NCBI GenBank assembly: GCA_019634625.1
Contig: JAHCBA010000010.1
Coordinates: forward strand, 62,001 to 126,000
DNA from: Verrucomicrobiia bacterium
GTDB lineage: Bacteria; Verrucomicrobiota; Verrucomicrobiia; Limisphaerales; CAIMTB01
DNA length: 64,000 bases
Reading direction: 5' to 3'
Shown here: positions 16,101-24,508 of the stretch, one piece after another
Layout of the letters: the number at the start of each line of letters is the position of its first letter
Numbering within the stretch: the stretch's first letter is position 1
Translations under genes and position numbers: made by a program
Notes under the pieces: model-generated
Database searches by the model: none
What the model saw: only the letters and a program-made list of their open reading frames with translations
What the model was told of the DNA's origin: nothing

Positions 16101-18314
16101 TTCCGCCAGGACGTCCCACGACAGCGCCCGGTCGTACACCGCCACCTCGTCGATCTTCCCTTCCAGACCCGTGTCACCTTCCCCGGGCCCACCCAGAAGC
16201 AAGGTCGCCTCACCTCCGCCGCCAACCCCCACGACACGTCCCTCGATCTCCGGTTCCCGGCGGTCGTCGAGGTACACCCGCACCGTCTCTCCGCGTCGCA
16301 CCATGGCCACCCGATGCCAGCGCCGTTGCCCCAGCTCAGTCCGGCCCGCCATCGTCCGTGCCTCCCCCGCCCCACCCTCGAAGAACAATCGACCCGCACC
16401 GGCCCCCGCATCGGTTCCTCCGATTCCCAAACCCTCCACCCGCCCTGCCCGTTCCCACGCCAGCAGATGCCCGGTCAACCCCCGCGCCTCCGCCGGCAAT
16501 CCGTTCCAAAACCAGAAGACCACGGTCCCGTCACCCTCCCCAACCGGAACCCGCGCACGCACCCGCCCGCCCGCGAAGTGCGGCGCCCGGTTGATGCCAT
16601 CCGGACCCGAGAACGCGGAGGGCTCGAGGGCGGCCCGGGGCGAGACGCCTTCGCCACTCCCCACTCCAGGCAGATACAACGCCACGCCCCCTTCATACGC
16701 GCCGTGACATCCGTTCCCCGATCCGTCCCTCGCGACCGAACCGTCCATCTCGTTCAGGCGCCACGCCGCCACCGGGCGCGACGCCAGCACGGCCCTCCAA
16801 TAGGGACCTTCCAACGCAGCCTCCGCCCGACGCGGCCGCCCGGACACCTCCTCCAGCAAGGTCAGCAGCGTCTCCACAATCCGCGGTTCGGCCTCCACCT
16901 CCAACCCCGCGGTCCGCGCCGGCCACGTGGTGTACCCGCCCAGCCGGTGCTGTTCGGGAGGCGGAATGTAGCCCTCCGCCCCATTGGCCAGGCTGATGTT
17001 GAAGGTCGCCGGCAACGGACTGCGCGCCTTCAACTTCAACCCCGTCAACGCGTACACCTCGTTGGGCATCGCCGTCATTCCCACCTCCCCGATCCGCACC
17101 GCCTGCAACACCAGTTCGGTCCGCTGCCGCTCCTGCAAGTGCAGCGCCTCCAGCGCGTAGATCTCCGGCAGGGTCCCCGGCAACCTCTCTCCCAGCCCGT
17201 CCGCCATCCGCCGCGCCCATTCCAATCGCCTCGCGTCCGACACCCGGTAACCCAGCCCGATCCGGCGCTCGGCCATGCCCAGCGTGAGATCCCGCGTGAA
17301 CCGCAATCCGCGGTACAACGACGCCACCTTCCCAGCCATCTCCCGCCCATAGGCGTCGTACCCGATGTCCCGCGCCGGCGCGCCGTAATCCATCCACATC
17401 AGGTCCCCGCTCGTCCCCTGCGACATCATCCCCACAAACGCCTCCCCGCCGCCGTCCGGGTGCAGCATGCCCCGCAAATGGTCCTCGAAACGCCCGAAGT
17501 AATCCGAGGACAGCAACGGCGACCCGTAATAGTGCTGGGAGAAGTTCCCCAGCACCGCCAGCGGTTCGCCCCCGACCTTCCGCACCGCCACCACCGACAG
17601 GCCCGGATCCACCGGACCCGACGGCCCCACCGCATCGGGACTTTCGTGCCCCGGATGCATGTGCGCCCGCACCGTCCGCTGCCCGAACGGATCGTCCAGC
17701 ATCCGGTCCGGACGCCGGATCCACCGCCGGTTGAAGGTGTGTTCCCACGCATCCACCACCCCCCAGGCCACCTCGGCCGGCTCCAGCCGCCGCGCCGCCG
17801 CACGCACCGCCTCCGCCAGCCGCCCCGGAAGAAACGCCGCATACCGCGGATCCACCCGGCTGCCCAGACATCCCATCGCCGCCGGCGCCGAATGGGTGTG
17901 CGTCGCCGAAATCAACATCCGCTCCACGGCGATCCCCGTCGCCCGATGCGCCTCCGCCTTCGCCGCATCCACCAACGCGCGCGGCACCATGCAGGTGTCC
18001 ACCACCACGATCGCCAGCCGCTCCCTCCCGTCGTCGAGGACCAGCGCCCGTGCCCGCAGGGGATCCGCCACCTCCGAGGCCGTCCGCTCCGTGAACATCC
18101 CGTTGACGATCACCGGCAACGCCACCGGCGAAATGTCCACCGACGCGCTCCCGGCCCGGAAGCCCTCGGCCGCCCCACCTGCCACCGCGGCCAAACCCAC
18201 CAACCATCCCGCCACCAGCCTCCGTGCCCGGCCGGCAGTCCCCAACGCCTGCATCCCGCCATCGAAGCGGTCCCTGTCATCATCGGACCCCGTTACCGGT
18301 TTCATGGTCTTCAC
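13185..18314 (-). CDS. Giant exported fusion: ceramidase-like, LamG, PVC dehydrogenase, HEAT repeats, cytochrome c
   Basis: 1709 residues. A signal peptide (RRLVAGWLVGLAAVAGGAA) is followed by a neutral ceramidase-like domain (about 50-480; SASVDISP, SATHTHSAPAAMG, NFSQHYYG), a LamG-like domain (about 510-740), and a PVC-type beta-propeller dehydrogenase domain (about 770-1180; repeated DTDGDGRYDRSEVF and DTNGDGRADEREVL, NPHVAAPDP). HEAT-like repeats follow (about 1200-1550), then a cytochrome c with CVSCH (C1586, C1589, H1590). Such PVC enzymes are thought to oxidise sugars or alcohols in the periplasm and pass electrons to the heme; the substrate is unknown. A GTG at 18314 overlaps the kinase stop (GTGA), but ATGs at 18305 or 18254 also fit. 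The ceramidase-dehydrogenase join is uncommon. Confidence 0.85.
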   Translation of the reverse strand: MKTMKPVTGSDDDRDRFDGGMQALGTAGRARRLVAGWLVGLAAVAGGAAEGFRAGSASVDISPVALPVIVNGMFTERTASEVADPLRARALVLDDGRERLAIVVVDTCMVPRALVDAAKAEAHRATGIAVERMLISATHTHSAPAAMGCLGSRVDPRYAAFLPGRLAEAVRAAARRLEPAEVAWGVVDAWEHTFNRRWIRRPDRMLDDPFGQRTVRAHMHPGHESPDAVGPSGPVDPGLSVVAVRKVGGEPLAVLGNFSQHYYGSPLLSSDYFGRFEDHLRGMLHPDGGGEAFVGMMSQGTSGDLMWMDYGAPARDIGYDAYGREMAGKVASLYRGLRFTRDLTLGMAERRIGLGYRVSDARRLEWARRMADGLGERLPGTLPEIYALEALHLQERQRTELVLQAVRIGEVGMTAMPNEVYALTGLKLKARSPLPATFNISLANGAEGYIPPPEQHRLGGYTTWPARTAGLEVEAEPRIVETLLTLLEEVSGRPRRAEAALEGPYWRAVLASRPVAAWRLNEMDGSVARDGSGNGCHGAYEGGVALYLPGVGSGEGVSPRAALEPSAFSGPDGINRAPHFAGGRVRARVPVGEGDGTVVFWFWNGLPAEARGLTGHLLAWERAGRVEGLGIGGTDAGAGAGRLFFEGGAGEARTMAGRTELGQRRWHRVAMVRRGETVRVYLDDRREPEIEGRVVGVGGGGEATLLLGGPGEGDTGLEGKIDEVAVYDRALSWDVLAEQFRASGMPATTVAGIPTAYPPLSPEASLARIRVSPGYRVELVAAEPMVVDPVAFDWDAEGRLWVVEMSDYPLGMDGNGAPGGRIRVLEDTDGDGRYDRSEVFAEGLNFPTGVMAWRDGILVTAAPEVLFLRDTNGDGRADEREVLLTGFLEGNQQLRVNGLRWGLDGWVYAAAGGHHRGHGAGTVIRSLRAGREVAVGSRDLRFRPDTGELEPQSGPTQFGRNRDDWGRWFGTQNSWPLWQEILPDHYLQRNPHVAAPDPMHQILSPANPRVYPVRPPEKRYHSFEQAGHFTSACSGMIYRDRLLFAGDARPQAFVCEPVHNLVQRVALEDDGVSFRAVRVPGEEEREFLASDDPWWRPVMVRTGPDGALWVADMYRYMIEHPHWLPEEGREELLPHYREGDTRGRLYRVVPEGVAARRPLRLADRPVGELVAALESDNGWQRDMAHRMLLWRADPGAVGPLRNLEERSPNRLARLHALWVLQGLGGLEPWRVGRAMHDPHPGLRAQALRLAETLESPELVEAASRRVGDPDPKVRLQLAFSLGAWDSPRAGEALGQLAVANLDQPFLVAAVLSSVLPHARAVADAVARAGAGAWEPLAAPMIRMALGTGQRDVLARLVEPMLALEGERFEPWQMDALARFLDLLSREKIDWRRLGGSDPGDPLAGWERRAETLIEAAKAGVEDPAAGTEFRLAAASLRMHDPSGREPAMASLAAMLTPAVPIEVQRAALGRLTASGDAAVPKLTLASWSGHGPEIRGAILDALSSRASWAAQVLQEVSDGTLAAHAFDANRRTRLLQHGDRAVRERAQAVFSRETHTDRREVIERFRPALTLKGDAGRGRDTFRRLCVSCHRLGDEGQDVGPDLGSVRGHSLEKLLVNILDPNADVQPGYQAYSCTLRDGEELYGVIAAETANSVVLRLSDGSLRTVLRRDLAELHDAGISLMPEGLEADLGVQEMADLLAWLSGGDGGR

Positions 18315-21094
18315 ACTTGCCCCGGACTGCCGGTATCCACCGAACCCGGCGGGCCGCCCGCCTGATCGGGACTCCCGTTGTCACCCGGCTGGCCGGCCTC
18401 AACCCGCGCCGCCGCCAGCGCCCGCGCCACCGCCTCGCCCAGGGTCCGCAGCGTGACGGGCTTCATCAGAAGGTCGCGCAGCCCCAGGGCCCGCGCGCGC
18501 TCCGCGTTCAAGGTCGCGCTGTATCCCGTCGTCAAGAGGATCGGCAGGTCTTCCCTCAACCTCAGCATCCGCGCCGCCAGTTCCGTTCCCGTCATGCCCG
18601 GCATCGTCAGATCGGTGATCACCAGCGCAAAACGTCCCGGCTCCGCAGCCACCCGGGACAGCGCGGCCGACGGGTCCATCACGGCTTCCGCGAGGTAGCC
18701 CAGGCTCTCCAGCATCCGCCGGCACACCGTTGCCAGGGCCTCCTCGTCATCCACCACCAGCACCCGTTCCCCGTTCCCGCGCGGCACCGGCCCGGGCTCG
18801 GCCGACACCTCCCGCGCATCCGTGTCGGCCGCGGGAAAATACAGGTCGAACCGCGTCCCCTCCCCGGGCTGGCTGTACACGGTGATCCCGCCGCCATGGT
18901 TGCGAACGATCCCGCGCACAACCGCCAGACCGAGCCCCGTGCCAACCCCGGGCTCCTTGGTGGTGAAGAAGGGATCGAAGACCCGCTCGAGCGTCGCCGC
19001 ATCCATGCCGTGCCCGGTGTCGGTGACGCTCAATCGTGCATACCACCCGGGCGCAAGCCCGAGATGGGCCGCGGTGAACTCCGAGTCCAGCCGCACCCCC
19101 ACAAGGCGCATGCCCAGCTTCCCGCCCGAATCCCCCATCGCATGCACCGCGTTCGTCACCAGGTTCATCACCACCTGGTGCACCTGGGTCGGATCCGCCA
19201 GCACCGGCGGCGTGTCCGCCGCCAGTTCCGACTCGAACACCACCGTGGTCGGCACCGTGGCCCGCAACAGCTTCCGCGCCTCGACCATCACATGACGCAA
19301 CTGGACGATCCGCCGCTCGTGATCCTGCGGCCGGCTGAACGACAGAATCTGCCGCACCAGTTCGGTCGCCCGTTGCCCCGCCGCCAGCACGGCCTCCAGA
19401 TGCTCCTGCGTCGCCGGCTGCCCCGCGGTCTCGTGCTTGGCCAAACCCGCATAGCCCATGATCACGGACAGGATGTTGTTGAAATCATGCGCGATGCCCC
19501 CGGCCAGGGTCCCGATCGCCTCCAGCTTCTGGGTCTGCCGGAACTGCTCCTCCAGTTCCGTCCGTTCCATGAAATGCCCGATCTGCGTCCCCACCGTCGC
19601 AAAGGTCGCCATCAGCTCCCCATCCGGTTCCCGCGCCTCGCGGCTGAACAACTCCATGACGCCCAGCACCTCCCCCCGTCGCTCCACCGGGAACGCAATG
19701 GCGCCGTGCAATCCAATCCGGGCTGCCACCGCCCTCCGAAGAAAGCCTTCCTCCACCGTGATGTCCGCGATCCACACCGGTTCGCCCCGTGCCCACACCC
19801 GCCCGGGCAACCCTTCGCCCCGCGCAAACACCAGCTCACGACTCCGCGCTGAGAATCCTTCCGCCTCCGCCGCCTCCTCCTCCCGTGCCATCCACACCTC
19901 AATGCATCGCAGACGTCCCTTCGTCCGGTCCACCTTCCAGAAATCCCCCACCTCCCAGCCCAGACTCCGGCCCAGCAACTCAAGAATCCGCCGCGCCGCC
20001 TCCGCCAGCGACGTCGCCTCCGCCAGCACCCGGGTGGCCTCGTGCTGCGCACGGGCCCTCGATTCCGCCTCCTTCCTCGCCGTGATGTCCGAAAACGAGA
20101 GGAACGCCAGATCCCGACCCAGCGAATCCCGCACCCGCGCCCCGTCGAAACGAAGCATCCGGTCCCCGCCACCGTCCCCCCGGGACACACCCAACTCCTC
20201 CCCGCTCACCGCTTCACCCCGGAGCACCCGCTCCATGGGCGTCCCGCCGGGATCGATGCGCCGCCCGCCTGCCGTGCTCATCCGCACCCGTTTCCCAAGG
20301 CGCCCCACACCGCCTTCCTCCCGGTCCTCCGGTTCGAACCCAAACCGCTCCGCCGCCGCCCGGTTCCAGACGAGCATCCGACCCTTCGGGTCCGCCACCA
20401 TCACGCCCTCGCCCAGATGCTCGACCACCGTCTGCAACCGGTCCTCGCTCGCCCGCAACGCCATCACCGACCGCGCATGCGCCCGCTCCGTCCCGTACGC
20501 CCCAAGACAGATCCCGCCCAGCAACAACACAGCCCCCCCGATCGCCCACCAGAATTGCCGGTCCATCCGCGCCGACAACCGGCGCAACTGCGCCTGCTGT
20601 ATCCGGTCCACCTCCCGTGCCAGCCGGTCCAGTTCGTAGAACCCGATCCGAAGCTCGCTCTCCAACGCCGGCCGTTCCCCGCGCTCCATCGTCTCGTCGA
20701 TCGTCCGCCGGAAGGTCGCCGCCACCGCCGCCAGCCGGTCCAGCACCTCCACTTCCTGGGGCGTCGCCCCTTCCCGCACCAGCCCCTGCCCCAACAACCG
20801 CACCAACCCCACCACCCCCTGGTCCAGCAGCGCCATCCCCTGCTGCCGGTCAAACGGCGCCCCCGGACGCCCGCCGAGATTCGCGTGCAGATAACCCTGC
20901 GCCAGGTCCAGCCGCGCCTGCCGAAACCCATCCACCAACCCCGCCGCCCGCCCGATCGTCGCCCGCTGCTGAACGTGCACCCAGGCAATCGCCCCGCACA
21001 TCGCCAGGGACGCCACCACCACCCATCGTGTCCACGGACGCATCCCCAGTTCCGTCTCCCGCAGACCCCGCGGCATGGTGTCCGTCGCCTTCAT
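18311..21094 (-). CDS. Hybrid sensor histidine kinase / response regulator
   Basis: 927 residues. Two membrane helices (about 24-41 and 183-200) flank a periplasmic helical sensor region. Next are a PAS domain (about 212-345, FSDITARKEAE), a GAF domain (about 350-510), a HisKA with phospho-acceptor H536 in GGIAHDFNNILS, a HATPase (about 625-775; TGLGLAVVRGIV), and a C-terminal receiver (about 800-915; VLVVDDEEALA, phospho-acceptor in LVITDLTMPGMTG). It has no DNA-binding output, so phosphate must pass to another protein. It lies four bases downstream of the solute-binding protein gene and overlaps the giant exported enzyme gene, which suggests one transcript that senses and uses a periplasmic compound. 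Confidence 0.92.
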   Translation of the reverse strand: MKATDTMPRGLRETELGMRPWTRWVVVASLAMCGAIAWVHVQQRATIGRAAGLVDGFRQARLDLAQGYLHANLGGRPGAPFDRQQGMALLDQGVVGLVRLLGQGLVREGATPQEVEVLDRLAAVAATFRRTIDETMERGERPALESELRIGFYELDRLAREVDRIQQAQLRRLSARMDRQFWWAIGGAVLLLGGICLGAYGTERAHARSVMALRASEDRLQTVVEHLGEGVMVADPKGRMLVWNRAAAERFGFEPEDREEGGVGRLGKRVRMSTAGGRRIDPGGTPMERVLRGEAVSGEELGVSRGDGGGDRMLRFDGARVRDSLGRDLAFLSFSDITARKEAESRARAQHEATRVLAEATSLAEAARRILELLGRSLGWEVGDFWKVDRTKGRLRCIEVWMAREEEAAEAEGFSARSRELVFARGEGLPGRVWARGEPVWIADITVEEGFLRRAVAARIGLHGAIAFPVERRGEVLGVMELFSREAREPDGELMATFATVGTQIGHFMERTELEEQFRQTQKLEAIGTLAGGIAHDFNNILSVIMGYAGLAKHETAGQPATQEHLEAVLAAGQRATELVRQILSFSRPQDHERRIVQLRHVMVEARKLLRATVPTTVVFESELAADTPPVLADPTQVHQVVMNLVTNAVHAMGDSGGKLGMRLVGVRLDSEFTAAHLGLAPGWYARLSVTDTGHGMDAATLERVFDPFFTTKEPGVGTGLGLAVVRGIVRNHGGGITVYSQPGEGTRFDLYFPAADTDAREVSAEPGPVPRGNGERVLVVDDEEALATVCRRMLESLGYLAEAVMDPSAALSRVAAEPGRFALVITDLTMPGMTGTELAARMLRLREDLPILLTTGYSATLNAERARALGLRDLLMKPVTLRTLGEAVARALAAARVEAGQPGDNGSPDQAGGPPGSVDTGSPGQV

Positions 21095-21098
21095 CCGT

Positions 21099-22004
21099 TC
21101 ACAACACGTCCTTCACGGTCAGATGCACCAGCTCGTCCTCCCCGATCCCAAAGGGTCGCACCAGCTCCCGATGCTCCATGCTGCCCAGAAAGGTCTCCAG
21201 CACCCGGTCCCAAGCCTCGCCCAGCGTCCGGTCCCCCCGACGAAACACAAACGCCGGATACCCCGCCACCTCCTCGCCATCCTGTCGCATCGGCTCGAAC
21301 GGCTCCGCCATCTCCAACCCTTCCGCCCGGCCATTGGCCAGCATCCACCGGATCGTCGGCGCCGAAAGCGCCAGCCCGTCCGTAAAACCGGAAACCACCG
21401 CCGCCCGTCCCGCCGCCGCATCCGGTACCCGCACCCGCCGCTCGGCCGGCACCCCCGTCGCCTCCAGCAGCGACTCCTCCACCGACCCCGCCACGATCGC
21501 CACCCGGGCCCCCCTCCCGGCAATGTCCCCGTACGAGTGCAGACCCCGCGGATTGCCCGCCAGCACCAGCAACCCCTGCGCCACCCGGCAGGTCGGCCGC
21601 GAAAACCGCACCCGCACCGCCCGCTCCGCCGACACGAACATCCCCGCCGCCACCATGTCGATCTCGTGGTCCTCCAGGGCGCCGATCAATTCGCCAAACT
21701 CGTACTGCCGCCATTCCAGCCGCTCCAACCCCACCTGCGCCGCCACCCGGCGCGCCACTTCCGGCGCCTCCCCCGTCACCCGCCCCGTCGCATCCACAAA
21801 GGCGAACGGCGCCTCGACCGCATACCCCACCCGGAACCGTTCCGCCTCGCGCACCCGCCGCAGCGATCCGTCGTCCCCCCTCCCCGTCATCCACCACCAG
21901 GCCGCCAGCCCCAGCATCGCCACCCCCAACGCCAACAGCCCGCTCCTCCCTCGGAGCCGGTTCCAATCCCGACGAGTCCCCTCCCTGTCGTTCTCGCACC
22001 TCAA
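21099..22004 (-). CDS. Family 3 periplasmic solute-binding protein, membrane-anchored
   Basis: 301 residues. An N-terminal hydrophobic segment (LLALGVAMLGLAAWWWM) is followed by a two-lobed SBP_bac_3 domain: RFRVGYAVEAPFAFVDATGR, EFGELIGALEDHEIDMVAAG, and VAIVAGSVEESLLEATG. The family binds amino acids and similar small polar compounds. No ABC permease or ATPase gene is adjacent. The next gene, four bases away, is a hybrid histidine kinase, so this protein may serve as the ligand-binding part of a sensory system rather than of an importer. That role is inferred from context. Confidence 0.85.
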   Translation of the reverse strand: MRCENDREGTRRDWNRLRGRSGLLALGVAMLGLAAWWWMTGRGDDGSLRRVREAERFRVGYAVEAPFAFVDATGRVTGEAPEVARRVAAQVGLERLEWRQYEFGELIGALEDHEIDMVAAGMFVSAERAVRVRFSRPTCRVAQGLLVLAGNPRGLHSYGDIAGRGARVAIVAGSVEESLLEATGVPAERRVRVPDAAAGRAAVVSGFTDGLALSAPTIRWMLANGRAEGLEMAEPFEPMRQDGEEVAGYPAFVFRRGDRTLGEAWDRVLETFLGSMEHRELVRPFGIGEDELVHLTVKDVL

Positions 22005-22508
22005 GGTCCCGGCTTGCTACCCAATCTCGCCGCCCCCTGTCACGCCGTATAAACCCGCCGCCACTCCAGCGGTCCATCCCCAAGCCGCTGTGAAGACCCA
22101 GTGAATCGGAGGGACGAGCTCCGCGAGTCCGCAATCCATCGCTCCACCTCCTTTCTCCCTCCTCCCTACTCGTACCCAGCCCAATGGGCGGGACTCGTCC
22201 CCGTCCTCGATTCCGCAGGCGCACCTTTCGGAGGGCCGAGTTCCACGAGGCCGCAAGGGTGTGGAGCGTTGGGTTGAGGACTCGCTGAGCTCGTCCCTCC
22301 GATTCGCTGCCTTCTCGTTCACAACTTCGGGATGCACCGCTCCCATTCCGCGTGCGAACTGGGCTGGGCGAGTACGATTACGATTACGATTACGAGTACG
22401 ATTACGAGTACGACGGGAACCCCGGAGCATCTCCACCATTGACACCCTTGGTCGTCACCCCCGAGAACCGATCCCGTCAATCTCCCACCCGGACCCCCTT
22501 CCATTTTC
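22005..22508. repeat. Intergenic region with dispersed repeat and 6-base minisatellite
   Basis: No gene seen. Bases about 22106-22310 hold the dispersed element also found near 26.3, 33.6, 41.9 and 52.9 kb: modules ggagggacgagctccgcgag, the cagcccaatgggcggg hairpin and ggagggccgagttccacgag. Bases 22371-22412 are direct repeats of GATTAC/GAGTAC. The region lies between divergent genes and should carry both promoters. Confidence 0.75.
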
Positions 22509-24225
22509 ATGAGGCTCCTTTCCACCCCCACCTCCCAGCCCCACCCCTTCCTCTCCCTCCCCCGCGCCGGCGCGCTTGCCGCCCTGCTCCTCGCCTCGCT
22601 CGTCCCCATCCCGTCCCCGGCCCTCGATGTCCGCCCCGGCGACATCGTGACCGCCACGACCCGCCTCGACCCGGCTTCGGGTCGCATGGACGCCCTGGCT
22701 CCCATCAATCCCATGGGCCTGGCCGCCGACGGCGATGTCCTCTACGTGCTGTCCACCGGCGCCAGCAGCAACGGGATTGTCCGCAAGGTGTGGCGATACG
22801 ATCGGTCCACCGGCCGCCACTCCCTGCTGGCCGCGACCCCCATTCCCAACAACTTCGCCCTCGGCCGCAATCTCGTCGCCAAAGGTGCCGGCCCCGAACT
22901 CTTCATCGTCCTCGGAGGTTCCGTCAGCCGCCTCGACGGGGTCCTCGCCATCGACACCGTCACCGGCGAGCAACGCGAAATCCCCATCGCCGCCTTCGGT
23001 TCAATCTCAACCCTGGACCTGGTCGTCACCCCCCTGGGTTCCCTGCTGGCCCTGCATGGCTTCGGGGGCGTCACCTTGCTGACCCCGGCCGGCGATCGCA
23101 TCGAGAGCCCCGCGGGCTCGACGATCATCGGGGCTGTCGCCATCACCCCCGACGGACGCCTGCTCGGCATGGCCCCCGATGGACGGCAGGACGACGTCGC
23201 CGCCACACAACTCTTCTCGATCGACCCGACACCGCCGCCCTCACCCTGCTCGCCACCCTGCCCGGCCTCGGTATCCGCGGCGTCAGCCACCGCCTCGCCG
23301 CCGCCAGGGACGGCCACTTCTACACCTTTTCCCAACTCGGCAATTCCGACTTCGTTCTGCATCGGATCCACGGCACCACCTTCGAACGAACCGTCATCCC
23401 ACTCGATCCCTCGATCCGGCTCGACTCCGTTTCCGATCTCGATGCCGACCCCCTCGGCGGACTTCTCCTCACCGCCAAGGACACCTCGCTCCAGTCCCAA
23501 TCCCACCCCTCGGCCCTTGCGCAGACGGTCTTCCACATCGACCCGGACACGGGCACGACCCGGCCCATCCTTGGCAGTCGCACGGTCCCCCTCGGGATCG
23601 TTCAGATTGCGGCCGGCGACCGGGCCGACCTCTACTTCACGACCAGCGACACGGGTCGCCGCGACCGCGTCTTCCGCCAGGACCTGATCACCGGCGTGGT
23701 CTCCCTGGTCACCTCCCGGGAAGTCCCCGACGGCGTCATGACCGAAGCCCGGCAACTCACCTACGCCAACGGATTCCTTTACGTCATCGACGAAGTTCCC
23801 GTGCAGGAAAGCCGCCTGGTCCGCGTGGACGTCCAGACCGGTGCCCAAACCCTTCTCACCTCGCTCGGAGCCCGCCTGTTCCCACGCAACCTGACCTTCG
23901 ATCCGGTGTCCGGCGACCTCTCCGCTTCACCATGCTCGATCTGGTCCGCATCCCGCCCTTCTCCACCGCTCCTCCCCCTCCCACCCCGGCTCCCCTCGTC
24001 GCCAGCCCCGGCCCCGATGGGAAATTGCGATTGGGATGGGAAGACCCGGACGGCCTCTGGCGGTTGGTGTCGGCCCCGGAGGTTCCACACGACATCTGGA
24101 CCCCGTTCGCGGGCGCCGTGGCCTCCACCCCGTCGGGCGCGTGGGAAATCGAGATCGACCCCGAGGACCCCGCGCGCTTCTTCCAGCTCCGATTCGAGGA
24201 ACCCTCGGCCAGCACCAGCGACTAG
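22509..24225 (+). pseudogene. Exported beta-propeller-like protein, broken by two apparent frameshifts
   Basis: The frame opening at ATG 22509 has a signal peptide (AGALAALLLASLVPIPSPA) and blade-like repeats to about ATQLFSID near 23220. The continuation (PDTAALTLLATLPGLG, HFYTFSQLGNSDFVLHRI, VFHIDPDTGTT) is in a second frame up to FDPVSGDLS near 23925. The end (FTMLDLVRIPPF to FFQLRFEEPSASTSD) is in a third frame. Both shifts go the same way, as if one base were lost each time. No in-frame stops interrupt the pieces, so sequencing error is as likely as real decay. The conceptual protein is about 570 residues, of unknown function; the repeats suggest an NHL/WD40-like propeller. Confidence 0.65.
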
Positions 24226-24306
24226 GCACTGGCGAACGATCCCCATGGCTCTCCATGAATTGGATCCGTGTGGGAACTGTGCCCGCCCGGGTGGCACTCC
24301 TGGGAT

Positions 24307-24381
24307 TGGCTCCAGAGGCAGGACTCGAACCTGCAACCCCACGGTTAACAGCCGCGTGCTCTACCATTGAGCTACTCTGGA
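24307..24381 (-). tRNA. tRNA-Asn (GTT)
   Basis: The minus strand folds as a complete cloverleaf: acceptor TCCAGAG/CTCTGGA, D arm GCTC...GAGC, anticodon loop CTGTTAA with anticodon GTT, T arm GCAGG-TTCGAGT-CCTGC, and an encoded CCA end. It lies in the gap between two plus-strand genes and points against them. Confidence 0.95.
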
Positions 24382-24508
24382 CCCCGGTCGAAAAGGGCCG
24401 GCCAGACTAACGTTCCGAACCCATCCGTCAATCGGTTTCAGCTCTCCCAACTCCCCGACATTTGCCTTGCCCTCTCGTGGACGGTCCGGCTGGTAATGCA
24501 CGTCAGTC

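Noticed and set aside
14487..18365. A plus-strand open frame of 1292 codons opposite the giant exported enzyme
   Set aside because: It is Pro/Arg/His-rich with no domain, an antisense shadow of a GC-rich gene whose real strand has a signal peptide, domains and CxxCH.
24367..24508. Start of the SO2930-like protein at 24367
   Set aside because: It would begin in the tRNA and lacks a signal peptide; a signal peptide is found in the frame opening at 24509.
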